DNA of 58,140 bases, taken from an uncultured Planktomarina sp. (GTDB lineage Bacteria; Pseudomonadota; Alphaproteobacteria; Rhodobacterales; Rhodobacteraceae). Where the stretch lies: positions 1-58,140 of the forward strand of contig CAJJBP010000020.1 of the NCBI GenBank assembly GCA_905182425.1, in the 5' to 3' direction. This document shows positions 26,137-34,728 of this stretch, one piece after another. A program made the position numbers and the translations under genes. Under the pieces are notes generated by a model. That model did no database searches. It was not told where the DNA came from and was given only the letters and a program-made list of their open reading frames with translations. Within the stretch, counting starts at the first letter, position 1. Each line of letters opens with the position of its first letter.

Positions 26137-27015
26137 ATGCCCATCCTAACCAATGCCGTTGATATCGTTAATGTCTCCATCATGGGTCAGGTTGCAAATC
26201 CGTCCTTCTCGGCGCTACCCGCAGAACCCTACCGCCTTGACGCTGACGGCAAAGCATTCCTTTGGCCCACCTTTGGCGGCATCGTCTATAATATTACTGT
26301 CGGCGACAGCGCCTTTGGCTGGGCAGGCGATTGCATCCACCCATCAGTCAGCATCGTGCATCCTGATGCCAATAAGAACCGTGGCTTGAACATCTTTGCC
26401 TGCGTTGGAAACGAAGCTTTGATAACCAGCGGTGCCGCCAAGGGCGCGCGCGGCGTCGTGACCGGAAAATCGGGGCGTTTCTCCGACCAGGTCATCATCC
26501 ATTTTGATATGAAAACCCGTCACAAAATCGCTGTTGATGACCAAATTTTAATCAAAAGTGAAGGCGTTGGCTTAACTGCACTGGATTGCCCTAACGTGGC
26601 ATTTAAATCTCTTTCACCAAACCTTTTTGATGCCCTTCCTAAGAAAATGGAAGATGGCGTTTTGAACATGGGCGTCTGCGGCATCGTGCCGCCGCATTTT
26701 GTCGGTGCAGGCGCGGGACTGACGTCGGAAGGCGGATCTCTACATATCCAATCGACCGATCGCAGGGAGTTAGCCAAGCATGGCCTTGATGCTTTGCGCT
26801 TGGGTGATTTAGTGGCAATTCAGGACACCGACAGCCGCTACAATCACGGCTATCTGCGCGGTGCAGTGAGTATTGGGATCATCGGCCAAACCGATGGACC
26901 TCGCGCGGGCTATGGTCCCGGTATGACTATTGTTATGACCGCACCCGCCGGCCAATTGGGCAGTTTTGGGGCTCCAGGTACTAATATTGCTGACATTTTG
27001 GGACTAAGAGCATGA
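26137..27015 (+). CDS. DUF4438-like protein, copy B
   Basis: About 292 residues, paralog of the gene just upstream: the same GGIVYNITVGDSAFGW block, CVGNEALITSGAAKGARG core and GYGPGMTIVMT C-terminal block, with moderate divergence elsewhere. It starts 2 bp after copy A with TTGGAG as ribosome site; its stop overlaps the next start (ATGA). No function is known to me. Tandem, co-translated paralogs of equal length usually form a heterodimer, or have specialised after duplication. Confidence 0.8.
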   Translation: MPILTNAVDIVNVSIMGQVANPSFSALPAEPYRLDADGKAFLWPTFGGIVYNITVGDSAFGWAGDCIHPSVSIVHPDANKNRGLNIFACVGNEALITSGAAKGARGVVTGKSGRFSDQVIIHFDMKTRHKIAVDDQILIKSEGVGLTALDCPNVAFKSLSPNLFDALPKKMEDGVLNMGVCGIVPPHFVGAGAGLTSEGGSLHIQSTDRRELAKHGLDALRLGDLVAIQDTDSRYNHGYLRGAVSIGIIGQTDGPRAGYGPGMTIVMTAPAGQLGSFGAPGTNIADILGLRA

Positions 27016-28100
27016 GCCAACCAATTCCAATGACCAACGTTGATCGGGAACAGCTCCAGAAATTCGTATCTGAAGGCTTTGAGGCACTCGGGCTTACGGC
27101 TGAGGACGCTGCCATCTTCGCTAACGCACTAGTCTTTTCCGAGCTTCGATTTCATCCTGGACAGGGTCAAGGCGTTGCTCGTCTCCGGCGCTACCATGAG
27201 CGGATCGGCAACGGTGAGGTAGACCCGCGTGCTGGCTGGTCCATCGTCAAGGAAGGCCCCGCCCTTGCGCTGGTTGATGCCCACAACGGGATCGGCACAG
27301 TCGCCGCATCCAAGGCTATGGCGTTGGCAGTCAAGAAGGCCAAAGAGGGTGGAATTGGCACCGTCATTGTCCGGAACTCGACCCATTACGGGTCTAGTGC
27401 AGTCCACGCCTGCCAGGCGCTGGATCACGGTTGCATTGGCATCGCGTTCACAAATGCAGGACCTGAAATGGCGCCTTGGGGCGGGCGCGAAGGTGTGACA
27501 GGAACAAACCCTTGGTCGATTGCAGCACCCTCCGATCAAGGCTTCCCCACAGTTCTGGATATTGCAATTACGACTGCTGGGAAAGGCATGATGAACTGGC
27601 TGATCCGCGAGGGTAAGAAGATGCCCCTGGATTGGGCAATCACACCAGACGGTGCCGAAACCGACGATCCGACGGCGGCCCTCAAAGGCCCACTTTTGGG
27701 GATTGGTGGACACAAAGGATACGGCCTTGCCTTTATGACTGAGGCGCTGACCGGAATATTGTCCGGTGGTGGCTTTGGCCTGAAACCCTATTCCGACCCC
27801 AAGAAACTAGACGTCTCACACTACTTTCAAGCAATTGATATATCTTGGTTTATGGAACCTACCGACTACGCAAGCCGTATGGGAGAGTTCGTTCGAATGG
27901 CAAAGTCACGCGCCCTGCGCCCTGGCTTTGACGAGATTTTAGTACCCGGCGAACAAGAGGCGCGGCGCACCAAAACAAAATCTGCCGCAGGTGTGCCGAT
28001 CGATGATAAGGTGCTGGCAGACATGCAATCACTTCGGCGCGAGTTGAGTCTAAAGACATCACTAGACGGCCTTGGTCCCTACACTGGCAGTACGTTGTGA
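27012..28100 (+). CDS. malate/L-lactate/ureidoglycolate dehydrogenase (Ldh2) family protein
   Basis: 362 residues of the NAD(P)-dependent Ldh2/AllD/YlbC family, which oxidises 2-hydroxy acids and, in AllD, ureidoglycolate. Recognisable: NSTHYGSSAVHACQA near residue 118 (the conserved His), GTNPWSIAAPS near 165 and the nucleotide-site GIGGHKGYGLAFMTE near 235. The N-terminal active-site block, which I know as RGIHSHG in AllD, is altered here to RFHPGQGQGVARL, removing one substrate-binding His. ATGA-coupled to the DUF4438-like copy B. Likely oxidises a hydroxy-acid or ureido-acid intermediate. Confidence 0.85.
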   Translation: MSQPIPMTNVDREQLQKFVSEGFEALGLTAEDAAIFANALVFSELRFHPGQGQGVARLRRYHERIGNGEVDPRAGWSIVKEGPALALVDAHNGIGTVAASKAMALAVKKAKEGGIGTVIVRNSTHYGSSAVHACQALDHGCIGIAFTNAGPEMAPWGGREGVTGTNPWSIAAPSDQGFPTVLDIAITTAGKGMMNWLIREGKKMPLDWAITPDGAETDDPTAALKGPLLGIGGHKGYGLAFMTEALTGILSGGGFGLKPYSDPKKLDVSHYFQAIDISWFMEPTDYASRMGEFVRMAKSRALRPGFDEILVPGEQEARRTKTKSAAGVPIDDKVLADMQSLRRELSLKTSLDGLGPYTGSTL

Positions 28101-29257
28101 GGGATGTGCGCCCTCTTCCCCCAGCCTTTTTTGTAAGTGCCCGCGACCGCTTGCGTTCCCGCGCTGAGGCTGCAGGACTTGATGGACTACTTATGTTACG
28201 GGCTCCAAATCTGGCCTATGCCACCGGCCTGTTCTTATCAGAAAACGAGCGCCCTATGGGCGTTTGGCTGCCAGTATCGGGAGACCCTATCTTGATGCTA
28301 CCGGGCTTGGAACGCGAGAATGCTGAAGGCGCCGGGATAAACGATTTACGCTTTTACGAAGAATTCCCCGGCGAAGTACCTGCCGTATTATGGATGCTGG
28401 ATCAGATCGGGCGAAAACACGTCGGGATCGACCAGTTGGATGCTCTCCTTCTTGATGCAGCATGGAACAGGCTAGCGAAGCTGGACCTCACTGACCACGC
28501 CATGTTGGAACGGGCGATCAAACAACCAGCGGAAATTGCCCTGACTGTTGAGGCAGCAAGTTTTGCGGATCTGTTTCTGACGCTCCTTCATTCAAATGCA
28601 GGCGATATCATTAGCCAAGGTGGGACCGAAACCGATTTGATGGCCAACGCTATGGCCGATGCGCGCGGCGCGTTGATGGCAAAGCACAAGGCCGCGTTTG
28701 TCGGCACGCCTTTGGGCATCACGGCATCTGTGCATTCCGGCCCACGCGCTGCCCTGCCCCACGGCGCCGTTATGGAACGTGTTCCCCAAGGCGGGGAGAC
28801 ATTGATCGCCGGTATCGGCGCGAGCCTTGGTGGCTATCACGCTGAAAGCGGTGTGACCTTAATTGTTGGCGACATCAGTCCCGAACAGCGTCGGATTATG
28901 ACTGCGATGGAGGCCTGCAACGATGCAGCTGTTGACGCATGCGCTAAACGCCAGACATGCACAGCCGCCAACGATACTGCTTTAGGTGCTTTGCGAAACG
29001 CCGGCTTGGGGGACGCGATCCGCCACCGCATTGGGCACGGCATGGGGCTAGAGGGGCATGAAGCGCCTTGGCTTGCGCCGGGTGATCCAACGCAAATCCA
29101 GGCCAATATGATTTTCTCAAACGAGCCGGGCGTCTATCGCCCAAATCTTGACGGATATCGCACAATCAACACTATGATTGTGACTGAAACAGACGTCGAC
29201 ATCCCGTCCCGCTTCCAATCCAACACCCCCATCGACGCCCGCGTTATTGCAATTTGA
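28097..29257 (+). CDS. M24-fold (creatinase/aminopeptidase P-like) protein lacking most metal ligands
   Basis: 386 residues: N-terminal creatinase domain (1-140) and C-terminal pita-bread domain. HSGPRAALPHG near 220 and RIGHGMGLEGHEAPW near 310 are clear M24 features, and NEPG near 341 keeps one Glu. The first metal Asp is replaced (LIAGIGASLGGYHAE), the second reads Glu, and the last Glu is Ile (GYRTINTMIV). This resembles metal-free creatinase and ectoine hydrolase DoeA more than prolidases. I infer hydrolysis of an amidine, guanidino or cyclic amide bond. GTG start overlapping the previous stop. Confidence 0.83.
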   Translation: MRDVRPLPPAFFVSARDRLRSRAEAAGLDGLLMLRAPNLAYATGLFLSENERPMGVWLPVSGDPILMLPGLERENAEGAGINDLRFYEEFPGEVPAVLWMLDQIGRKHVGIDQLDALLLDAAWNRLAKLDLTDHAMLERAIKQPAEIALTVEAASFADLFLTLLHSNAGDIISQGGTETDLMANAMADARGALMAKHKAAFVGTPLGITASVHSGPRAALPHGAVMERVPQGGETLIAGIGASLGGYHAESGVTLIVGDISPEQRRIMTAMEACNDAAVDACAKRQTCTAANDTALGALRNAGLGDAIRHRIGHGMGLEGHEAPWLAPGDPTQIQANMIFSNEPGVYRPNLDGYRTINTMIVTETDVDIPSRFQSNTPIDARVIAI

Positions 29258-29268
29258 GGAGCCTTTAG

Positions 29269-30495
29269 ATGCCCGAACCAGCCGCCTGGAAATACCAGAA
29301 AGTTACCAAGCCTATGTTCGACACAGAAGTAGAGGAACGCTTGTTTTTCGGCCGCGTCATCACCTGTGTCGGAGATGAGGTGATTGAGGATGGATACGTG
29401 CACCTGAAAGACGGCAAGATCGCCGCAGTTGGGCTACGAGCCGGTGCCCCGAGCAACGTTGAAGCGACGGAGACCTATGGCAAAACGCTAATGCCCGGGA
29501 TGATGAATAGCCACGCACATCTAAGTTGGGATGGTATCCATGAGCTTAGCCAGCAGAGCATGTATGATGCACCCGAAATTCGAGCCTACAAAGCTGCGGG
29601 TAATATGCTAAAATCCCTGCGTGCTGGAATCACTTTGGTACGAGACCTTGGCGTGCATAACGCGAACCTCTTTACCAAGCAGGCCGTGGCGCAGGGCATC
29701 TTTCCTGGACCACGCCTTTTGGTGTCCGGCGAAAGCATTATCCAAACCGGTGGGCATACCTACTGGGTCTGTCGTGAAGCCAGTGGTGCCGACGAGATGC
29801 GCCGCGCTGTGCGTGATCAGGTCAAGGGCGGGGCTGATCTTATCAAGATCATGGCGTGCCATGACACGCTGGAATTTACAGATGAAGAATTGCAGGCTGT
29901 TATCGACGAGGCACATCGCAACCGCCTTCCGGTTACAGCCCACGCAACTTACAACGAGTGCATTGCGCGCGTGGCTGAGTTTGGCGTCGACTGCATTGAA
30001 CACGGCGGGTCGATGACGGACGAGACGATCCAAATCCTGATCGAAAAAAAGTTACCTATCGTTACGACGTTTTCAGCGCTGGTTATTCAGGCCAACCCCG
30101 AAATAGCGCGCGCCTTTGGTATCCCCGAATGGAAGATCGAAGAGCGTCAGAAGGCCGTAGCAGACAAGTCGCGGTTTGATGGTCTGGTGCGGGCTGCCAA
30201 GGCAGGCGTGCCGATTGTGTTTGGCACCGATGCAGGAAGCCCCGCAGTTGAACACGATCGGATTGTGCCAGAGCTTGGCTTCATGGTCGAAGTTGGCGTC
30301 TGTCCCAACAACCTTGACGCCCTTCGCGCCATTACGGCTCGTGCCGCAGTACTGAACGGCTTTGGCGACACCCTTGGAACGCTCGAAACGGGCAAGCTAG
30401 CTGACATGATTGTGGTCGATGGCAAACCCGACCTTGATCTCTCAGCACTTGAAAAAGTCGAGATGACCTTCATTGATGGCAAAAGGATGCACTAA
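29269..30495 (+). CDS. metal-dependent amidohydrolase (prolidase/imidazolonepropionase-like)
   Basis: 408 residues, amidohydrolase superfamily. HAHLSW (HxH) lies near residue 82, the bridging Lys in LIKIMACHDT near 192, His in VTAHATYNE near 224, His in CIEHGGSM near 244 and the catalytic Asp in FGTDAGSPAVEHD near 320. The set is complete, so a dinuclear metal enzyme is expected. The layout matches Xaa-Pro/Xaa-Arg dipeptidases of the Sgx9260 type, which cleave N-acyl or dipeptide amides. GAGGAGCC is a strong ribosome site; the gap to the M24-like gene is 11 bp. Confidence 0.87.
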   Translation: MPEPAAWKYQKVTKPMFDTEVEERLFFGRVITCVGDEVIEDGYVHLKDGKIAAVGLRAGAPSNVEATETYGKTLMPGMMNSHAHLSWDGIHELSQQSMYDAPEIRAYKAAGNMLKSLRAGITLVRDLGVHNANLFTKQAVAQGIFPGPRLLVSGESIIQTGGHTYWVCREASGADEMRRAVRDQVKGGADLIKIMACHDTLEFTDEELQAVIDEAHRNRLPVTAHATYNECIARVAEFGVDCIEHGGSMTDETIQILIEKKLPIVTTFSALVIQANPEIARAFGIPEWKIEERQKAVADKSRFDGLVRAAKAGVPIVFGTDAGSPAVEHDRIVPELGFMVEVGVCPNNLDALRAITARAAVLNGFGDTLGTLETGKLADMIVVDGKPDLDLSALEKVEMTFIDGKRMH

Positions 30496-30497
30496 AC

Positions 30498-31685
30498 ATG
30501 ACCCAATCACCTTTGCTTAGACGCACTGCCCCCCGCATCGTAGAAGAAGACGGATCATTCCGCACTAAGATGCTGGGTATCGCGGCTGGTATGGATAATG
30601 TCATTGCACTTGGACGCGGTGATCCTGATTTTCACACACCGGGCCACATTGTCGATGCTGCGAAACGCGCCCTCGACGATAACCAACACCATTATACTGG
30701 ACCAACCGGCCTGCTCCAGTTGCGCCAAGCTATTTGCGACAATCTAAGGGGCGAATACGGATTGGAATACGACGCCGACGAAATCATTGTCACGGCAGGT
30801 GTTCAGGAAAGCATCATGCTGTGTATGTTAGGTTTAGTTCACGAGGGCGACGAAGTACTGATTACCTCACCGCGCTTCACAACCTATGACACCGCTGTGC
30901 AATTATGCGGCGGCGTGCCAATTCCCGTCCCAACCTATCAGAAGGATGATTTTGCGCTTGATATAGACGAAATCAACAAGCGGATTACCCCCAAGACCCG
31001 CATGTTCGTACTAGTCTCCCCAAACAATCCTACGGGCGCTGTAACACCACCCGAGGTGATCCGAAAGATTGCAGATCTTGCGATCAAGCACGATATTCTT
31101 ATTATCGCCGACGAGATTTATGCCAAGTTGATCTATCCGCCGCATGAGCACCTCTCGCTGGCGACCCTACCCGGCATGAAAGAACGCACGATCACCCTGA
31201 ACGGGTTTTCCAAAACTTATGCAATGACCGGCTGGCGTGTCGGCTACATGGCTGCACCTGCAGATTTTGTCGAAAAACTAACTGAGCCGCGCCACACTCT
31301 TTCAATCAATACCTGCACCGTCTCACAATTTGCAGCACTTGCAGCGTTGACCGGCCCACAACAAGAGATAGAAGCAACCTTTCGCGATTATGCTGAACGC
31401 CGCGCCTATCTGATGGAGGCACTGACCGGTGCAGGCCTGAGCTTTGGCGCACCTGGCGGAGCGTTCTACATCTACACCAATATCTCTGCCACAGGGATGC
31501 AGGCGAAGTCGTTTTGCGAAAACCTACTGCGCAAAACTGGCGTCATGGTTTTCCCCGGTGATATGTTCGGAGAGCCCAACAGTGACTTTATCCGCATCTC
31601 TTACTTACAACCCCTACCCCTAATCCAAGAAGCGATGGAGCGGATCAAAGGCTTCATTGACTCACATAAGGGGGCCAAAGCATGA
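30498..31685 (+). CDS. pyridoxal-phosphate aminotransferase class I/II (plus-operon copy)
   Basis: 395 residues, paralog of the aminotransferase at 22.3-23.5 kb. It has SPNNPTGAVTPP near residue 173, DEIYAKLIY near 205, the PLP Lys in NGFSKTYAMTGWR near 238 and a C-terminal Arg in IRISYLQP. One copy in each divergent operon suggests two amino acids, or two successive transaminations, from the same imported compound. It starts 2 bp after the amidohydrolase stop and is ATGA-coupled to the next gene. Confidence 0.9.
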   Translation: MTQSPLLRRTAPRIVEEDGSFRTKMLGIAAGMDNVIALGRGDPDFHTPGHIVDAAKRALDDNQHHYTGPTGLLQLRQAICDNLRGEYGLEYDADEIIVTAGVQESIMLCMLGLVHEGDEVLITSPRFTTYDTAVQLCGGVPIPVPTYQKDDFALDIDEINKRITPKTRMFVLVSPNNPTGAVTPPEVIRKIADLAIKHDILIIADEIYAKLIYPPHEHLSLATLPGMKERTITLNGFSKTYAMTGWRVGYMAAPADFVEKLTEPRHTLSINTCTVSQFAALAALTGPQQEIEATFRDYAERRAYLMEALTGAGLSFGAPGGAFYIYTNISATGMQAKSFCENLLRKTGVMVFPGDMFGEPNSDFIRISYLQPLPLIQEAMERIKGFIDSHKGAKA

Positions 31686-33112
31686 GCAATTTGACTCCAA
31701 ATCTGGACGATAAATTCGTTGGCATTCAAGTAAGCCCAATCAGCTTTATCGACGAAGGTATCGATACAGTTCTGGACACGCTCAAAGACCGCGTAGGTGT
31801 CAATGTCTTGATGTTGGGAACCGTGTCGTGGCTAGGTCTCAAAACCGGACGTAGCATCTCCCACGCTCTAGATGGCTGGCCGGATCACGGAGTGCCGGAG
31901 CCTTTCACGATGAAAGGTGGCGCCTATTTTAACCCTGACCCACGCTATTACTCCAAGACGCTGATCAAGGATTTCCGTGCTACAGATCGAGAAATGGAAG
32001 GGATCGACATCCTCGATCTGGTCATCCCAGAAGCCCACAAGCGCAACATGAAAGTCTACGTCGAGCTAATGGAGCCATTCTTCAAATATGCAGGCCACGG
32101 TTCGGTCAACAACATCGATATCCCCAATCTTGCGACCTGCATGGAAGTGGATGTGTTTGGTATACGCAAGGACGAGCCAAGCACATCCAATCCCGACTAC
32201 CGCAACTGGATGCACGCGATCATCGAAGATCAAGTGCGCAATTACGACATCGACGGGATCATGTGGTGTAACGAGCGCAACTCGCCACTTGATCAGATGA
32301 TGCAGGGCGAGGCACCCAGTGATTTCTCAGAAGCTAGTCGCAATGAGGCCATCGCCCGGGGAATCGACGTGGAAGCCTGCCGCCGTGGCTGCATCGCGAT
32401 GTATGCGTTCATGCAGGACGCACTTGGAGGTAAGGAATTTGACGACGGCGCCTTCATCACATTTATTCGAACACTGCTGGAAAACCCCGAAGTCCTAATC
32501 TGGGAACGTTTTTGGCTTGAGCGGAACAAGGATCTGGACCGCGAACTTTATGGCTTGGTCAAGTGGTGCAAACCCAACCTAACCTTTGGCTTGAACGTGT
32601 GGAACCGCAATCATTTCAATCTGTTCCGACGCGCACAGTGGCCGTGGCACGAGCAAACGATGTATGCCGATTGGGTCAAGCCAATCACCTATCAGCACCA
32701 ATCCGGTGAAATTTGGCACAAAGAGTTTGGTTTTTTTCAAAAGACTATTCTGCGAGACTTTGATCCTGAAGTGGCAATGAAGGTAATGGACGGAATTCTA
32801 GGCATCCAAGGGGCTAATCTAGATCAAGTCATACAAGACGGACTGGACCCCGATACTTACGTTTTCGGTCAATGTGCTGAGGCACTGCGTGGTGTGCAAG
32901 GCAGCGCCAAGGTTTTCATGGGCCTTGGTATCGACGCACCCCGTGTCCGGGCGGATCAGGCTAAATGTACTCCAGACATCGCGTATCGCTCGGTCATGGC
33001 GACCTATCGTGCAGGTGGGCATGGTGTAGTTCTATCGCCTAATTATGCATCAATGCATCTGACAAACCTAGACGGTGTTGCAAAAGCGCTGACCGAATTA
33101 GGGCTAAAATGA
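31682..33112 (+). CDS. uncharacterised protein, probably a TIM-barrel hydrolase-like fold
   Basis: 476 residues, not recognised as a named family. No signal peptide or membrane segment. Features suggest a glycoside-hydrolase-like barrel: alternating hydrophobic strands (VNVLMLGTVSWLG, MKVYVELMEPFF, DGIMWCNERNSPLD), acidic/aromatic residues at strand ends (Glu in CNERN near 200, Glu in IWERFWLERN) and many Trp/His residues (FGLNVWNRNHFN, WPWHEQTMYADW). These are the usual signs of a sugar or polyol site, but I cannot assign catalytic residues. ATGA overlaps on both sides place it in the operon, so its role is probably catabolic and cytoplasmic. Confidence 0.72.
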   Translation: MSNLTPNLDDKFVGIQVSPISFIDEGIDTVLDTLKDRVGVNVLMLGTVSWLGLKTGRSISHALDGWPDHGVPEPFTMKGGAYFNPDPRYYSKTLIKDFRATDREMEGIDILDLVIPEAHKRNMKVYVELMEPFFKYAGHGSVNNIDIPNLATCMEVDVFGIRKDEPSTSNPDYRNWMHAIIEDQVRNYDIDGIMWCNERNSPLDQMMQGEAPSDFSEASRNEAIARGIDVEACRRGCIAMYAFMQDALGGKEFDDGAFITFIRTLLENPEVLIWERFWLERNKDLDRELYGLVKWCKPNLTFGLNVWNRNHFNLFRRAQWPWHEQTMYADWVKPITYQHQSGEIWHKEFGFFQKTILRDFDPEVAMKVMDGILGIQGANLDQVIQDGLDPDTYVFGQCAEALRGVQGSAKVFMGLGIDAPRVRADQAKCTPDIAYRSVMATYRAGGHGVVLSPNYASMHLTNLDGVAKALTELGLK

Positions 33113-34512
33113 GTGCGCTAGACACATTAATTTCTGGCGGCGATGTACTTTTGCCAGATGGGTTGCACCGCTTGGATCTAGGGCTAAAGGACGGCGTCGT
33201 CGCAGGCGTCTATTTGCCTCGTACCGCTCCAGAAGCCACGAAAACTATTGATGCATATGGCAAAACTGTTCTGCCTGGCATCGTCGATATTCACTTTCAT
33301 GTCCGCGCGCCCGCCTATCCTGAAAGGGGCACTGTTCTCTCAGAGACACGGGCGGCGGCGGCAGGTGGCGTCACAACTATGTTTGAAATGCCTATTTCCA
33401 AGCCTTGTTGCTCGACACCCCAGGAATTGTCTCGTCGGCGTGATCATTTTAACGAAAATGCTGTCATCGATTTTGCCCTCTATGCAGCTCCCGGCGATCT
33501 AACTGATTCCACGCGAGATAAGATGATAGAGTTGGGTTGCATCGCCTTCAAGATTTTTACTACACCACCACCTGCCGGTCGTACCGACGAGTTTGAAGGA
33601 CTGGCCTTCCCTGAAGAGGCAGATCAACTTCGCGCATTGTACTTGTTAGCCAAAACCGGTCGGCCTCTCGTCGTCCATGCTGAAAGTGCCTCCCTGTTAG
33701 CACACTATGAAAAAATAGCACAATCTCTTGACCCCTCTAACGCCTCTACCCATGGTAAATCCCGCCCAGACATCTGCGAGTCCGTTGCCGTCGCAAAACT
33801 GTTGGCTATGAACATAAAAGCGCAAGCAAAGCTCCATATCGCCCACGTATCCTCAGCCCAAACCGTAAAGGTCTTACGTAGTTTTTTAGGCACCTCCGAC
33901 TTTACAGCTGAGACCTGCCCACAATATCTTTTCACCACCGAAAAGGATGTCGCCCGGGCCGGAATCTATGCCAAGGTAAACCCACCCATTCGTCATCAGG
34001 CCGATCAGGATGCACTTTGGCAGGCGATTTCAGACGGCATAATAAATTATGTCACTACTGATCACGCCCCCTTTTCCAAAGAAGAAAAGAAAGCTGCTGA
34101 GGGAAATTTTCCTGCTGCTCCACCTGGGGTTCCAGGAGTTGAATTCATTCTTCCCTCGATGCTAGATGCCGTGGCAAGAGGTCGACTTAGCCTAAAACAC
34201 GCCCATGATTTGATATCTGCAAATGGAGCGCGACGCTTTGGTCTGTACCCGTTCAAAGGCGCACTTCTGCCAGGAAGCGCCGCAGATGTAACAATTGTAG
34301 ACTTGACCGGTGAGACCGTGATCAGCGCTAAAACGCTTCACACCCATGCCCGCGAGGTGGCCCATCTTTATGAAGGCCGTCATCTGCGCGGCGCAGTCAC
34401 TCAAACTATTTTAAAGGGCAATACAATATTTTTGAACGGGGCCGTAACGGGATCGCAAGGCGGAGGGGAATTCGTTAACCCCAATACACAAAATGACAGG
34501 AAAATAGATTAG
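33109..34512 (+). CDS. dihydroorotase/allantoinase/hydantoinase-family amidohydrolase
   Basis: 467 residues, cyclic-amidohydrolase branch of the amidohydrolase superfamily. VDIHFHVRAP near residue 61 (HxH), bridging Lys in AFKIFTTP near 147, His in LVVHAES near 190, His in LHIAHVSSAQT near 244 and Asp in VTTDHAPFSKEEK near 316: all metal and catalytic residues are present. The VSSAQT and DHAPF segments resemble allantoinase AllB and dihydroorotase. It should open a hydantoin, allantoin or similar cyclic ureide. Last gene of the plus operon. With PuuE-like and AllA-like proteins opposite, it strengthens the ureide reading. Confidence 0.86.
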   Translation: MSALDTLISGGDVLLPDGLHRLDLGLKDGVVAGVYLPRTAPEATKTIDAYGKTVLPGIVDIHFHVRAPAYPERGTVLSETRAAAAGGVTTMFEMPISKPCCSTPQELSRRRDHFNENAVIDFALYAAPGDLTDSTRDKMIELGCIAFKIFTTPPPAGRTDEFEGLAFPEEADQLRALYLLAKTGRPLVVHAESASLLAHYEKIAQSLDPSNASTHGKSRPDICESVAVAKLLAMNIKAQAKLHIAHVSSAQTVKVLRSFLGTSDFTAETCPQYLFTTEKDVARAGIYAKVNPPIRHQADQDALWQAISDGIINYVTTDHAPFSKEEKKAAEGNFPAAPPGVPGVEFILPSMLDAVARGRLSLKHAHDLISANGARRFGLYPFKGALLPGSAADVTIVDLTGETVISAKTLHTHAREVAHLYEGRHLRGAVTQTILKGNTIFLNGAVTGSQGGGEFVNPNTQNDRKID

Positions 34513-34728
34513 TGGCTAACACATGACGTGTAGCCTATTTCTTTAGAGAGAGGCCTTCCATGGCAGCCACCACCTAAATCACACGCCCTACTGGCGCAGT
34601 TGGTAGCAAAACAGGATTTAGCACGATCAGGCGGTCAAAGCTCTGGTATTTAGCACATCGTGGATGCCGCCGATTGCTCTTTTATCGACCCTAACTATCT
34701 CATCACTACAATTTTAGATCCCAATCCT

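Noticed and set aside
34598..34607. AGTTGGTAGC resembling a tRNA D-loop
   Set aside because: No matching acceptor, anticodon or T-arm stems follow; the stretch lies next to the ABC exporter remnant.
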